Assembly (NCBI GenBank): GCA_947646735.1
Contig: CANTFK010000748.1
Span: forward strand, 58,666-122,665
Reading direction: 5' to 3'
Length of the DNA: 64,000 bases
Origin: Peronospora farinosa
Taxonomy: Eukaryota > Oomycota > Peronosporomycetes > Peronosporales > Peronosporaceae
Of this stretch, positions 41,907 to 54,323 are shown piece after piece. Positions within the stretch are counted from its first letter, which is position 1. Each line of letters starts with the position of its first letter. The translations under genes and the position numbers were made by a program. Below the pieces are notes generated by a model, which was given only the letters and a program-made list of their open reading frames with translations, made no database searches and had not been told where the DNA came from.

Positions 41907-43224
41907 ATGACAGCACTCACCAACCGTGAGTGCTCAACTGTCGAAAACCCTTCGCCCACAAACGAACAAGCAATGTCCGGAGACCCAACACCCAGTCCAG
42001 CAGCACTCCCAAGGAACGTCAGCGGGAGTGCATCAACCAACATCATGGCGCGGCAGCTCATACCTTGGTCGCTGTACGACTTGTCCGGAGCTCACGCTCC
42101 GGACTCACTGGACATGATGCGGGACTACTTCCGCCGATTTCGAAAACTGCGCGGGAAAGGTCTTGATGGAATCGAGCATGAAGCTCTACAACGTTCTTGG
42201 TGCGCCTTCATCCAACGTTGGAATCGGATGCCAATCTTGTGACTCGACTCCACGCCCAACTCATGACGAATGGCGACGACACATCGCTGAGTGTCCACTC
42301 AGTGATCGCGAACGAAGTTGGATTGCGAAGTATGAGCGAAGTCTGGGCGAACGGAGAAGCGCAGTTATTCGTGGTGCGCCCTGCTGGCGGCACCACTCGC
42401 GACAGCGGAGTCGATCTCCGCGGGATCATCAGCGCAGGGCAGCGACACGTTCGCCTGCCCGTCCAGTTGCGCGATTCTCGCCTCGCAATCGTGATATGCA
42501 TTCACTGCGACATTCTCGATCACGGCATCGATCTCGTTCGCGACATCGTTTGCGTTCGCGACATCGTTCTCGTTCTTGTCATCGTTCCCGTTTCCGACAA
42601 CGTGAATCTCCTTACCGCTCTCGTTTGTCACGAGAGCGTTCGCGTGCTCGCCCGCCTTGGAATAGTCCGACTTCGTGGCTTCATACGACAGAACCACATC
42701 TGGAACGTCACGAAGGAGCGAGGAACGTGGTTCCCATGTATCCTGCTCGGGAGGGAATCCAAGCCAACGTGTTCGGTACCTACGCACGGATGGAACCGCA
42801 CGCTTCTCATGAGCCGACTGCAGTAATGGTTGTGGAGGGTCCTCGTGACCCACAATGCGGTCTACAATCCAGCGCACCTGTCCCTCCGCATCAACAAGCG
42901 GAGGAGGGCTCTCGCGGTGGTAGAGCTGGCGTCCTGGTTGCTCAGGACGATGTTGATCAGGCCGTGAATATAGCTGCCGATGCTCGGCTGGAGGCTGAGG
43001 CTGCCAGTGAACGTGCTGCCCAGGCGGAGAAGACTTCGAGTGAGACCCGGCAGTCGAACCGTGAACTGCTCGAGCGGATAAGGATTCTGGAGCGCCAGAT
43101 GCTTGGTCAGGTTCAGACGGGATCGAGACCCCGCCCCATGTCATCGGCGCGTCGAGCGCGACGGGAAGGCCGTTCGACTTACGAACCCCTGAAGCCGGCG
43201 TCGGAGCCAAACCGTGAAGCGTAG
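41907..43224 (+). other. open frames antisense to the Gypsy pol end (two overlapping)
   Basis: Opposite to pol, a 111-codon frame starts with ATG at 41907, 14 bp inside the LTR. It overlaps a second frame (42163-43224, first ATG 42166) in another register. The second frame contains a Cys/His set (CQSCDSTPRPTHDEWRRHIAEC), a long Arg/Ser repeat stretch, and a heptad-like end ([18 protein letters not shown]). Both overlap the low-complexity C-terminus of pol. The outer element has the same frames. They may be real antisense genes or a side effect of pol composition. Confidence 0.25.
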
Positions 43225-46200
43225 CCGGACGATATTCCTTCAGCCGCCCGACATAGAATGTCGGGTGGAGTCGCAGTGAAGAGGGGACGTCGAGTGTATA
43301 AGCGTCGCCAATTGCCTTCAGAACCTTGAATGGACCGATGAAGCGTGGCGCGAGTTTACTCGCGCCCAGATTAGTGACCGCAGAATCCCTTAAACCTTCC
43401 GTCGATAATAATACACGGTCACCTTTCTCAAACTTGCTCATGTTCTTTCTTCCATGTTTGTCAGCGTTCTCCTTCTGTAGGTCTACAGCAGTTTGTAGTG
43501 CGTCGCGTACAAACCTGGTGATGGCTTGACGTTGGAGTATAAATTCCGACACGGCCATGTCATCAATTGGTCGCGCCGACTCAATCGGCGCGTAGTTGGC
43601 AGTAGGGGAACGCTTACCCGAAGACGGGTCAATCAATGTCTGCGCAGTCCATCGAGCTAATGGGGACGCCACGTCTGATGGCGTCAAAATGGCCGTCTTT
43701 GCCTTGGATCGTGTTACTGCATTCGCGCTCAAAATACCGTGAGCTGCACTCGATCCTTGTTTATCACCTTTATCCCCCCCCAGAGTGGAGCCACTAGGTG
43801 TTGTGGGTCGCCCCACGGCCAGGACAGTAGGAACACGAGGGTGACGAGCCGAATTCACAAAAAATGGCGTCAACCCTGTTGACGCGTGTACGGCGTTGTT
43901 GAGTGCGAACTCAGCGAGTGGTAAAAATGCACTCCAACTTGTAAATGACGTAGCATAACTCCGAAGAACATCTTCGAGGACTCGGTTCACGCGCTCGGTC
44001 TGCCCATCCGTTTCCGGATGGGCTGCCGTCGACATCAGCAGTTTTGTCCCGAGGAGCTCGAAAAGTGATGTCCAAAATGCGGACGTAAATCGCGGATCAC
44101 GGTCCGAAACAATGTTTTCTGGAAGGCCATGATGACGGAACACCGCGTCGATGAAGTGCGCCGCGGTCTCTGCCGCGGTGACCTTAGCGTGAACAGGCAC
44201 GAGATGTGTCATCTTGCTGAATCTGTCAACAAAGACCAAGATGCCCGTTCGAGCTTGGCTATCGGGCGCAAGCCCGAAGATAAAGTCCATCGAAACTGAT
44301 CTCCAGGCCTCTGCTGCAATTGGCAACGATCGCAAGGGAGCCTGTGACGATGGAGATGGCTTCACACGCTGGCATATTTCGCACGTTCGGATCCAGTTGC
44401 GTACCCACTTATACATGTGGGGCCAGAAGAAGTCTCGAGACACAGCCGCGAAAGTCTTTTCGCGGCCTAAATGGCCGCCAGCAGGAGCATCGTGATACTC
44501 GTGAATGATTCTTGCACGCAAATCCATGTCATTGGCAATCACCGTGCGAGGAGAATCGAATTGGTCGATGCTATACAGAAGCAAATCGCCATCTAAACTG
44601 TATCGATGAATATGGTCGCGCTTGGTACGGGATAATGCTCCCAGTGCAGCATCGCTGGGAGCACGCAGATACTCGATAATGTCTGCATAATCTGAGTCAC
44701 CCTTGTACGCTGCGACGATCTCATCAAATAAACACGGCTCGGGTGTAACCCGAGTTAAGTTCAGCGATACACACATTGCACATCGGTCATCATCGTCCTC
44801 GTCATCAGTAGCCTGGCGACTCAGAGCAGTCCGAGGATCGTAGTCGGGACGTCGTGACAAGGCGTCAGCGAGAATATTGGTCTTGCCTGGCTTGTAATGC
44901 ACGACGAAGTTGTACTCAGAGAAGAATGAGAGCCATCGTGCCATCCGTTGGGACAGGTGTGGGCTCTTCATCGCTGTGCGCAGCGATGCATGATCGGTGT
45001 ACAAAGCAAACGTACTTTCACCAAGGAGATGCACGCGAAACTTGATGAGTGCATAGCGCATCGCTAATAACTCCTTGTCGTGAACCGGATAGTTCTTCTC
45101 AGCTGGCTTCATCTGTCGCGACTGATAACTCACGACTCGTTCACGGCCCTCATCATCAAATTGCATGAGGGCACAACCGATTGCAAAATCACTGGCGTCG
45201 CAAACCACGTGGAACGGCTTGGAATCGTCTGGTAGGACCAGGACTGGCGCTGACGCTAGGCTCTTCTTTACTGCTTCGAAGGCTGCTTGGTGCTCGGGAC
45301 GCCACAACCACGTGGCGTCTTTCTTCAAGAGTGACGACAAAGGCTGGATAGAACCAGCATAATCCTTTGTATACTTGTGCAAATAATTAGCCAAGCCGAG
45401 CCACTGGCGCAACTCCGTAGGGTTCTTGGGCGTGGGCCAAGAACAGATGGACGACACCTTCTCTGGATCAGCTCGAACTCCCGATTTACTCACATAGCAA
45501 CCTAACACCGGAATCTCCGGTGCACAAAAGACACACTTCTTGAGATTCGCGTACAACTTGTTGTCCCGCATAACTTGAAACACTTGCTTCAGGTGTTGAA
45601 GGTGAACTTGGACATCGTTGAGGTTGCCCTCGGCGCGACTATGGACGAAGATATCGTCAAAATAACTTGGGGCAAAGTTCCGAAGAGGTCTCAACACTTG
45701 AGACACCATGCGATTGAAAGTGGCCGGAGCGTTCTTCAACCCTTGTGGCATTACCAGCCACTCCCATAACATGCCACTCGGGGTGCTCACCGCGGTGAGT
45801 GGGATATCGCTCGGGCGCATCAAAATCTGGTAAAAGCCATCGGTCAAGTCGATGGCACTGAAGATGACACTACCTGACATGGAATTCAGCACCATGTCCT
45901 TCCTGGGAATTGGCGTTTGCGCAGGAATAGTGGCATCATTCAACTTATTGAACGCATGCACTATCCGCCAGCCTCCCGTAGCCTTCTTCACGCAGAAGGT
46001 TGGACTCGAATGTGGTGAGATACTCTCCCGCACATGACCCGCTTTGCGGCGACCTTCAAAGAATGCGTCAATAGCTTCGACTTGATCTCGAGGCAACGGC
46101 CACTGCCGTGTCACACAATACTTCGACCCTGGCACGAGATCAATCTCGTGCCGAACACCGCGGTCCGCAGGAAGTTCAGCCGGGATCTTGTCCGGGAACA

Positions 46201-47841
46201 CGTCTGCATACTCACGAGCAATGTCGTAGACGGGGTTACCAGACTCTCGCAGGGCCTCCCATGACTGTGATGCAAACCTTTCTTCACGCGCAGACTTCGG
46301 CTCAGCGCTTTGAGGACGCGCCATATGCTCCTCGTTTGCCACGGTAACCACCTCGTTGGTGATTAGACACACTTGTTCCACAGTGCCTCCCTTAAGGTCA
46401 CGTAGGAAATGCTTCCAGGAAAGCCCTGGAAGACTTGTAATGGAAGACGCATTACGAGGAGGACTCTCGACCTCGATATATTGGCGCCTTTGTGGACTCC
46501 CTTCCACGTACACGATAGCGTGGACACATTCCAACGCTATATTCTCGGTGCTGTTGTCCCCATCGTGCTTCGAGTCACTACTCGAAGCTGGCGAACCGCA
46601 GTCAGGTGATAAACCATCACCCCCCTCTAGGCACTGGATGTCGTCATCCAAGATGCCGGAAACACTGGACGGGAGTACCCCAAACTCGACCGTCGACACT
46701 TGATGCGGGAGCTCCTGCTCGGCCGCCGTAAACCCGCGTGGGAGCCCCTGCTCAACCACAGTATGCCCATGTGGGAACCTCGGTTCGACCACAGTGGGTG
46801 ATGATGGGAACCCCGGTTCGACCATCATGCTCTCGCGTGGGGACTCCTGTCCGTCCACGTTGTACTCGTGTGGGAGCCCCTGCTCGACCACAATATGCCC
46901 ATGTGGGAACCTCGGTTCGACCACAGTGGGTGATGATGGGAACCCCGGTTCGACCATCATGCTCTCGCGTGAGGACTCCTGTCCGTCCACGTCACACTCG
47001 CTGGCGAGCTCTTGCTCGTCGCCACAATGCCCTTGTGGGAGCCCCTGCTCGACCACAATAGGTGCAGATGGGAACCCCGGTTCAACCACTGCATTCACGT
47101 GCGGGAACCCCTGTTCAACCGCATTAATGACGCGCGGGAACCCCTGTTCGACCGCGTCGTCCTCGTCGTCCTCTTCGCTCTGTAGCGAGGAGTCACTGTC
47201 ACTTGTGTCCCGAAGAACAGCACAAGCAGTGCAGAGAGGGCCATCGCTCGCTCTGTGCACCGCCAACGTCGTGGAATCGCGATCCACGACTGTGACGTTT
47301 GGCCAGTCACTTGGAGATACCAAGAGATGGGTAAACACTTCACTGACATCGAACTTGCGTCGACGTCTCACTGATCTGGCTAACCAGTCGATCTGGGGCT
47401 TATAACGTGCCAACCATGGCATGCCCAGTATGCAATCGAATGCATAATTCATCGCGATCACCAAGAAATCATCATTACTGCGAAAGCCATCAAACGTATA
47501 CGGCAACGACACTTCGCGCCGCGATACGCGGTGTGGTTTCCCGTCAGCCAACTTGACGACGACTTGGCCAGGTCCCTCACGGACCTGAATGCTGGGAGGC
47601 AGCATCGACAAACAAGATTCACGAAAGAAATTGTTTGTTGCTCCTGAGTCCAGGAGTGCTCGCAGAGGTCGCCGGACGCCGGCGACATGTAAACTGACAA
47701 TAATCAGACGTGAATCACCACTCGTAGTGGTGGCATTTAACCGTGCGCGTAGCGCAGGAGGACTGGAAGGTTGGGCTGCCACCGGGGGACCCGGACCTCC
47801 GTTCCAACCAGTAGGGCGCCCTGCACCTACTGGTCCCGACC
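42365..47841 (-). CDS. pol: Gypsy Pol polyprotein (protease, RT, RNase H, integrase, chromodomain), inner copy
   Basis: Open from the -1 frameshift site to 42365. Numbering from the GTG at 47782 gives about 1805 residues. Protease has [11 protein letters not shown] (D45). A repetitive linker follows (about 215-350). RT has [13 protein letters not shown] and a YFDD box at 707-710. RNase H starts [13 protein letters not shown]. The integrase HHCC region ends TCEICQ; the DDE core has SMDFIFG, SDRDPRF and [14 protein letters not shown] chromodomain-like [20 protein letters not shown] is near the end. No ATG is available at the start, which fits translation as a Gag-Pol fusion. Domain order (integrase last) marks it as Ty3/Gypsy, chromovirus-like. 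Confidence 0.92.
46720..47170 (-). repeat. tandem peptide repeats between protease and RT of the Gypsy pol
   Basis: The minus strand encodes repeats of the pattern [34 protein letters not shown] block of about 44 residues occurs twice almost unchanged, with shorter variants around it. The outer copy has the same at about 53195-53645. The frame stays open through all of it. Confidence 0.75.
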
Positions 47842-47848
47842 GTTTTTT
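47807..47848 (-). promoter_or_regulatory. programmed -1 frameshift signal at the gag-pol junction (inner)
   Basis: On the minus strand the gag codons CCA AAA AAC hold the heptamer A AAA AAC (47848-47842). A 7-nt spacer follows, then a perfect 9-bp stem ACCAGTAGG/CCTACTGGT (47834-47826 with 47815-47807) around a 10-nt loop. The gag stop TAG (47829-47827) lies inside the stem. Slipping back one base leads straight into the pol frame. All three parts of a classical -1 signal are therefore present in the right order. Confidence 0.8.
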
Positions 47849-48876
47849 GGACGTGCGGCCGGTACAGCACCCTCATGATGGGCGTCCACTACTTGCACCG
47901 ATAATGGGGCTGGCGCACGGCACTCTGCCGCGCGATGTCCTGGCTTGAGACAACGAAAGCAAACCATTGGACGCCCGGTGCGAGCGTCACCTTTATGATG
48001 AAAGACACGTCGCCGGTCACCCGACGACTCAATAACGTCGATCTCCATAGGTTCTGGGCCAGAAGGCCGGGGAACGCTGACGACCGAGGGTTTGGCATAG
48101 GCCTTTGTGACCCTAAAGTCTTCACGGAGTGCGATGGCGAATGCCTCCTCCAATGTGGCAGGCTCGGCGCGCTCCAGCGATAAGCGGGTCTGCCCCTCAC
48201 GCATACCATCCACAAAGACATTCACCTGTGTGTACATGTCCATGGGGTGCGTGATAATACACGACGCCAGATGCCTAGCCATCTGTACGTAGTCGCGCAT
48301 CGCCATTTTACCCTGTCGCATCGACAGGAATCTTGATCGCACCAGTTTCTCCTCTTGTGGTGGCTCGAAGGCAAGACGGAGATCGTCCTGGATGGTATCC
48401 AAGGTGGGAAATGCGTGCTCGTCCACAACGAGTTTACCAAGGGCCCACTCCTTGGCCTTCCCGGTGAGGCGGGAAAGAAGAAAGTTGACCTTCGCCTGTG
48501 GAGCCTCAAGAAGTCTCGAGGCGATGGCGATATCAACTTCTCGGAACCACCGGTTCAGCGATAACCGGTCCTTACCTTCTCCAGAGTAGGAGGAGGTTTC
48601 CATCTTCACGGCCTCATTACGTGAAGGGCGCGAGGGAGTTAAGCCTCGCCGGTTGGATTCGGCGAGCTCGCGTGCCATAAACTCATGTATGGCGAGACGT
48701 TGCGCGTCAGGGGTCGCTGATCTCATCAGCGACGCGACGAATGCCTCTCCCGATATCGCCGCGAGGCGATTAAGGGCATCCCACTCAACACCAGTAAGAT
48801 GGGGGAAGGTCGCGTGCTCCAGAAATAAATCTGGAGCGTCAAAGTACGACGATTCGCTCATCCCAAACTCGGGCAT
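47827..48876 (-). CDS. gag: Gypsy Gag (capsid/nucleocapsid), inner copy
   Basis: 349 aa from the ATG at 48876. The middle is a retrotransposon-gag capsid domain ([57 protein letters not shown]). A CCHC knuckle, [14 protein letters not shown], lies near residue 310. It ends in [12 protein letters not shown], where the AAAAAAC slip site is encoded. The outer copy differs by one or a few residues (for example N/K in TQVNVFVDG). Confidence 0.93.
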   Translation of the reverse strand: MPEFGMSESSYFDAPDLFLEHATFPHLTGVEWDALNRLAAISGEAFVASLMRSATPDAQRLAIHEFMARELAESNRRGLTPSRPSRNEAVKMETSSYSGEGKDRLSLNRWFREVDIAIASRLLEAPQAKVNFLLSRLTGKAKEWALGKLVVDEHAFPTLDTIQDDLRLAFEPPQEEKLVRSRFLSMRQGKMAMRDYVQMARHLASCIITHPMDMYTQVNVFVDGMREGQTRLSLERAEPATLEEAFAIALREDFRVTKAYAKPSVVSVPRPSGPEPMEIDVIESSGDRRRVFHHKGDARTGRPMVCFRCLKPGHRAAECRAPAPLSVQVVDAHHEGAVPAARPKNGRDQ

Positions 48877-48881
48877 AGGAA

Positions 48882-48902
48882 GGACTACAAAGTGCTACCA
48901 GG
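48882..48902 (-). other. putative primer binding site, inner Gypsy
   Basis: Two bases inside the 5' LTR the minus strand reads TGGTAGCACTTTGTAGTCC. The first eight bases fit the 3' end of initiator tRNA-Met (TGGTAGCA), but the following bases diverge, so the primer tRNA is uncertain. The same sequence adjoins LTR D of the outer element (55357-55377). Confidence 0.45.
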
Positions 48903-49244
48903 TGTAACGGGGCTAGAACGTACCGTCACTAGCTTACACGTGCGCTTGAGGAAGACTCAAGCCCGAGTATTAGGTATTAAGTAAATTTAACTCTGATTTT
49001 TATTTTGGTTTTAATTCGTACTAATTACGAAGATTTTAGTCGTAATAAATACGACAGTGTTCCCGCCTTTCGGGAACCACACAATTTCAGGTTGATTTAT
49101 CATTGGTCCATATTGGGGACTTTAGGCCCAATAATAAACCAATAATAAATTACCACGCTGTGCCCGCTATTCGGGCCCAGCACCTGCCTACATATGTAAT
49201 TGTTTATTTGTGTTAATGATATATGTGTAATGTAGCCCATTACA
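48903..49244 (-). repeat. Gypsy LTR C (5' LTR of the inner element)
   Basis: 342 bp, TGTAACGG...CATTACA on the plus strand, followed by the duplicated tactc (49245-49249), after which the outer element's pol resumes. Confidence 0.95.
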
Positions 49245-49249
49245 TACTC

Positions 49250-52200
49250 GGTACCTACGCACGGATGGAGCCGCACGCTTCTCATGAGCCGACTGCAGTA
49301 ATGGTTGTGGAGGGTCCTCGTGACCCACAATGCGGTCTACAATCCAGCGCACCTGTCCCTCCGCATCAACAAGCGGAGGAGGGCTCTCGCGGTGGTAGAG
49401 CTGGCGTCCTGGTTGCTCAGGACGATGTTGATCAGGCCGTGAATATAGCTGCCGATGCTCGGCTGGAGGCTGAGGCTGCCAGTGAACGTGCTGCCCAGGC
49501 GGAGAAGACTTCGAGTGAGACCCGGCAGTCGAACCGTGAACTGCTCGAGCGGATAAGGATTCTGGAGCGCCAGATGCTTGGTCAGGTTCAGACGGGATCG
49601 AGACCCCGCCCCATGTCATCGGCGCGTCGAGCGCGACGGGAAGGCCGTTCGACTTACGAACCCCTGAAGCCGGCGTCGGAGCCAAACCGTGAAGCGTAGC
49701 CGGACGATATTCCTTCAGCCGCCCGACATAGAATGTCGGGTGGAGTCGCAGTGAAGAGAGGACGTCGAGTGTATAAGCGTCGCCAATTGCCTTCAGAACC
49801 TTGAATGGACCGATGAAGCGTGGCGCGAGTTTACTCGCGCCCAGATTAGTGACCGCAGAATCCCTTAAACCTTCCGTCGATAATAATACACGGTCACCTT
49901 TCTCAAACTTGCTCATGTTCTTTCTTCCATGTTTGTCAGCGTTCTCCTTCTGTAGGTCTACAGCAGTTTGTAGTGCGTCGCGTACAAACCTGGTGATGGC
50001 TTGACGTTGGAGTATAAATTCCGACACGGCCATGTCATCAATTGGTCGCGCCGACTCAATCGGCGCGTAGTTGGCAGTAGGGGAACGCTTACCCGAAGAC
50101 GGGTCAATCAATGTCTGCGCAGTCCATCGAGCTAATGGGGACGCCACGTCTGATGGCGTCAAAATGGCCGTCTTTGCCTTGGATCGTGTTACTGCATTCG
50201 CGCTCAAAATACCGTGAGCTGCACTCGATCCTTGTTTATCACCTTTATCCCCCCCCAGAGTGGAGCCACTAGGTGTTGTGGGTCGCCCCACGGCCAGGAC
50301 AGTAGGAACACGAGGGTGACGAGCCGAATTCACAAAAAATGGCGTCAACCCTGTTGACGCGTGTACGGCGTTGTTGAGTGCGAACTCAGCGAGTGGTAAA
50401 AATGCACTCCAACTTGTAAATGACGTAGCATAACTCCGAAGAACATCTTCGAGGACTCGGTTCACGCGCTCGGTCTGCCCATCCGTTTCCGGATGGGCTG
50501 CCGTCGACATCAGCAGTTTTGTCCCGAGGAGCTCGAAAAGTGATGTCCAAAATGCGGACGTAAATCGCGGATCACGGTCCGAAACAATGTTTTCTGGAAG
50601 GCCATGATGACGGAACACCGCGTCGATGAAGTGCGCCGCGGTCTCTGCCGCGGTGACCTTAGCGTGAACAGGCACGAGATGTGTCATCTTGCTGAATCTG
50701 TCAACAAAGACCAAGATGCCCGTTCGAGCTTGGCTATCGTGCGCAAGCCCGAAGATAAAGTCCATCGAAACTGATCTCCAGGCCTCTGCTGCAATTGGCA
50801 ACGATCGCAAGGGAGCCTGTGACGATGGAGATGGCTTCACACGCTGGCATATTTCGCACGTTCGGATCCAGTTGCGTACCCACTTATACATGTGGGGCCA
50901 GAAGAAGTCTCGAGACACAGCCGCGAAAGTCTTTTCGCGGCCTAAATGGCCGCCAGCAGGAGCATCGTGATACTCGTGAATGATTCTTGCACGCAAATCT
51001 ATGTCATTGGCAATCACCGTGCGAGGAGAATCGAATTGGTCGATGCTATACAGAAGCAAATCGCCATCTAAACTGTATCGATGAATATGGTCGCGCTTGG
51101 TACGGGATAATGCTCCCAGTGCAGCATCGCTGGGAGCACGCAGATACTCGATAATGTCTGCATAATCTGAGTCACCCTTGTACGCTGCGACGATCTCATC
51201 AAATAAACACGGCTCGGGTGTAACCCGAGTTAAGTTCAGCGATACACACATTGCACATCGGCCATCATCGTCCTCGTCATCAGTAGCCTGGCGACTCAGA
51301 GCAGTCCGAGGATCGTAGTCGGGACGTCGTGACAAGGCGTCAGCGAGAATATTGGTCTTGCCTGGCTTGTAATGCACGACGAAGTTGTACTCAGAGAAGA
51401 ATGAGAGCCATCGTGCCATCCGTTGGGACAGGTGTGGGCTCTTCATCGCTGTGCGCAGCGATGCATGATCGGTGTACAAAGCAAACGTACTTTCACCAAG
51501 GAGATGCACGCGAAACTTGATGAGTGCATAGCGCATCGCTAATAACTCCTTGTCGTGAACCGGATAGTTCTTTTCAGCTGGCTTCATCTGTCGCGACTGA
51601 TAACTCACGACTCGTTCACGGCCCTCATCATCAAATTGCATGAGGGCACAACCGATTGCAAAATCACTGGCGTCGCAAACCACGTGGAACGGCTTGGAAT
51701 CGTCTGGTAGGACCAGGACTGGCGCTGACGCTAGGCTCTTCTTTACTGCTTCGAAGGCTGCTTGGTGCTCGGGACGCCACAACCACGTGGCGTCTTTCTT
51801 CAAGAGTGACGACAAAGGCTGGATAGAACCAGCATAATCCTTTGTATACTTGTGCAAATAATTAGCCAAGCCGAGCCACTGGCGCAACTCCGTAGGGTTC
51901 TTGGGCGTGGGCCAAGAACAGATGGACGACACCTTCTCTGGATCAGCTCGAACTCCCGATTTACTCACATAGCAACCTAACACCGGAATCTCCGGTGCAC
52001 AAAAGACACACTTCTTGAGATTCGCGTACAACTTGTTGTCCCGCATAACTTGAAACACTTGCTTCAGGTGTTGAAGGTGAACTTGGACATCGTTGAGGTT
52101 GCCCTCGGCGCGACTATGGACGAAGATATCGTCAAAATAACTTGGGGCAAAGTTCCGAAGAGGTCTCAACACTTGAGACACCATGCGATTGAAAGTGGCC

Positions 52201-54316
52201 GGAGCGTTCTTCAACCCTTGTGGCATTACCAGCCACTCCCATAACATGCCACTCGGGGTGCTCACCGCGGTGAGTGGGATATCGCTCGGGCGCATCAAAA
52301 TCTGGTAAAAGCCATCGGTCAAGTCGATGGCACTGAAGATGACACTACCTGACATGGAATTCAGCACCATGTCCTTCCTGGGAATTGGCGTTTGCGCAGG
52401 AATAGTGGCATCATTCAACTTATTGAACGCATGCACTATCCGCCAGCCTCCCGTAGCCTTCTTCACGCAGAAGGTTGGACTCGAATGTGGTGAGATACTC
52501 TCCCGCACATGACCCGCTTTGCGGCGACCTTCAAAGAATGCGTCAATAGCTTCGACTTGATCTCGAGGCAACGGCCACTGCCGTGTCACACAATACTTCG
52601 ACCCTGGCACGAGATCAATCTCGTGCCGAACACCGCGGTCCGCAGGAAGTTCAGCCGGGATCTTGTCCGGGAAAACGTCTGCATACTCACGAGCAATGTC
52701 GTAGACGGGGTTACCAGACTCTCGCAGGGCCTCCCATGACTGTGATGCAAACCTTTCTTCACGCGCAGACTTCGGCTCAGCGCTTTGAGGACGCGCCATA
52801 TGCTCCTCGTTTGCCACGGTAACCACCTCGTTGGTGATTAGACACACTTGTTCCACAGTGCCTCCCTTAAGGTCACGTAGGAAATGCTTCCAGGAAAGCC
52901 CTGGAAGACTTGTAATGGAAGACGCATTACGAGGAGGACTCTCGACCTCGATATATTGGCGCCTTTGTGGACTCCCTTCCACGTACACGATAGCGTGGAC
53001 ACATTCCAACGCTATATTCTCGGTGCTGTTGTCCCCATCGTGCTTCGAGTCACTACTCGAAGCTGGCGAACCGCAGTCAGGTGATAAACCATCACCCCCC
53101 TCTAGGCACTGGATGTCGTCATCCAAGATGCCGGAAACACTGGACGGGAGTACCCCAAACTCGACCGTCGACACTTGATGCGGGAGCTCCTGCTCGGCCG
53201 CCGTAAACCCGCGTGGGAGCCCCTGCTCAACCACAGTACGCCCATGTGGGAACCTCGGTTCGACCACAGTGGGTGATGATGGGAACCCCGGTTCGACCAT
53301 CATGCTCTCGCGTGGGTACTCCTGTCCGTCCACGTTGTACTCGTGTGGGAGCCCCTGCTCGACCACAATATGCCCATGTGGGAACCTCGGTTCGACCACA
53401 GTGGGTGATGATGGGAACCCCGGTTCGACCATCATGCTCTCGCGTGAGGACTCCTGTCCGTCCACGTCACACTCGCTGGCGAGCTCTTGCTCGTCGCCAC
53501 AATGCCCTTGTGGGAGCCCCTGCTCGACCACAATAGGTGCAGATGGGAACCCCGGTTCAACCACTGCATTCACGTGCGGGAACCCCTGTTCAACCGCATT
53601 AATGACGCGCGGGAACCCCTGTTCGACCGCGTCGTCCTCGGCGTCCTCTTCGCTCTGTAGCGAGGAGTCACTGTCACTTGTGTCCCGAAGAACAGCACAA
53701 GCAGTGCAGAGAGGGCCATCGCTCGCTCTGTGCGCCGCCAACGTCGTGGAATCGCGATTCACGACTGTGACGTTTGGCCAGTCACTTGGAGATACCAAGA
53801 GATGGGTAAACACTTCACTGACATCGAACTTGCGTCGACGTCTCACTGATCTGGCTAACCAGTCGATCTGGGGCTTATAACGTGCCAACCATGGCATGCC
53901 CAGTATGCAATCGAATGCATAATTCATCGCGATCACCAAGAAATCATCATTACTGCGAAAGCCATCAAACGTATACGGCAACGACACTTCGCGCCGCGAT
54001 ACGCGGTGTGGTTTCCCGTCAGCCAACTTGACGACGACTTGGCCAGGTCCCTCACGGACCTGAATGCTGGGAGGCAGCATCGACAAACAAGATTCACGAA
54101 AGAAATTGTTTGTTGCTCCTGAGTCCAGGAGTGCTCGCAGAGGTCGCCGGACGCCGGCGACATGTAAACTGACAATAATCAGACGTGAATCACCACTCGT
54201 AGTGGTGGCATTTAACCGTGCGCGTAGCGCAGGAGGACTGGAAGGTTGGGCTGCCACCGGGGGACCCGGACCTCCGTTCCAACCAGTAGGGCGCCCTGCA
54301 CCTACTGGTCCCGACC
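49250..54316 (-). pseudogene. pol: Gypsy Pol of the outer copy, cut by the inner element
   Basis: Colinear with the inner pol (protease, repeat linker, RT, RNase H, integrase all open) up to the chromodomain. There the frame runs into the inner LTR and stops at 49188 after about 20 foreign residues. The missing end is at 40671-41546. A few amino acid changes separate it from the inner copy (for example VVDRD/VVNRD and GLAPD/GLAHD). Protease, RT and integrase could still be made; only the C-terminal targeting part is lost. Confidence 0.9.
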
Positions 54317-54323
54317 GTTTTTT
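54282..54323 (-). promoter_or_regulatory. programmed -1 frameshift signal at the gag-pol junction (outer)
   Basis: Identical to the inner element: heptamer A AAA AAC at 54323-54317, spacer 54316-54310, stem arms 54309-54301 and 54290-54282. Confidence 0.8.

Larger units (their letters stand above)
41552..49244 (-). mobile_element. inner Gypsy (Ty3) retrotransposon, full-length and apparently intact
   Basis: 7,693 bp on the minus strand: 5' LTR 48903-49244, gag 48876-47827, pol in the -1 frame to 42365, then 3' LTR 41552-41893. The target duplication tactc flanks it. The LTRs differ at about one position by eye (GCTATATG/GATATATG), which is fewer than in the outer element and agrees with a later insertion. 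Both reading frames are open, so it could be active. Confidence 0.94.
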
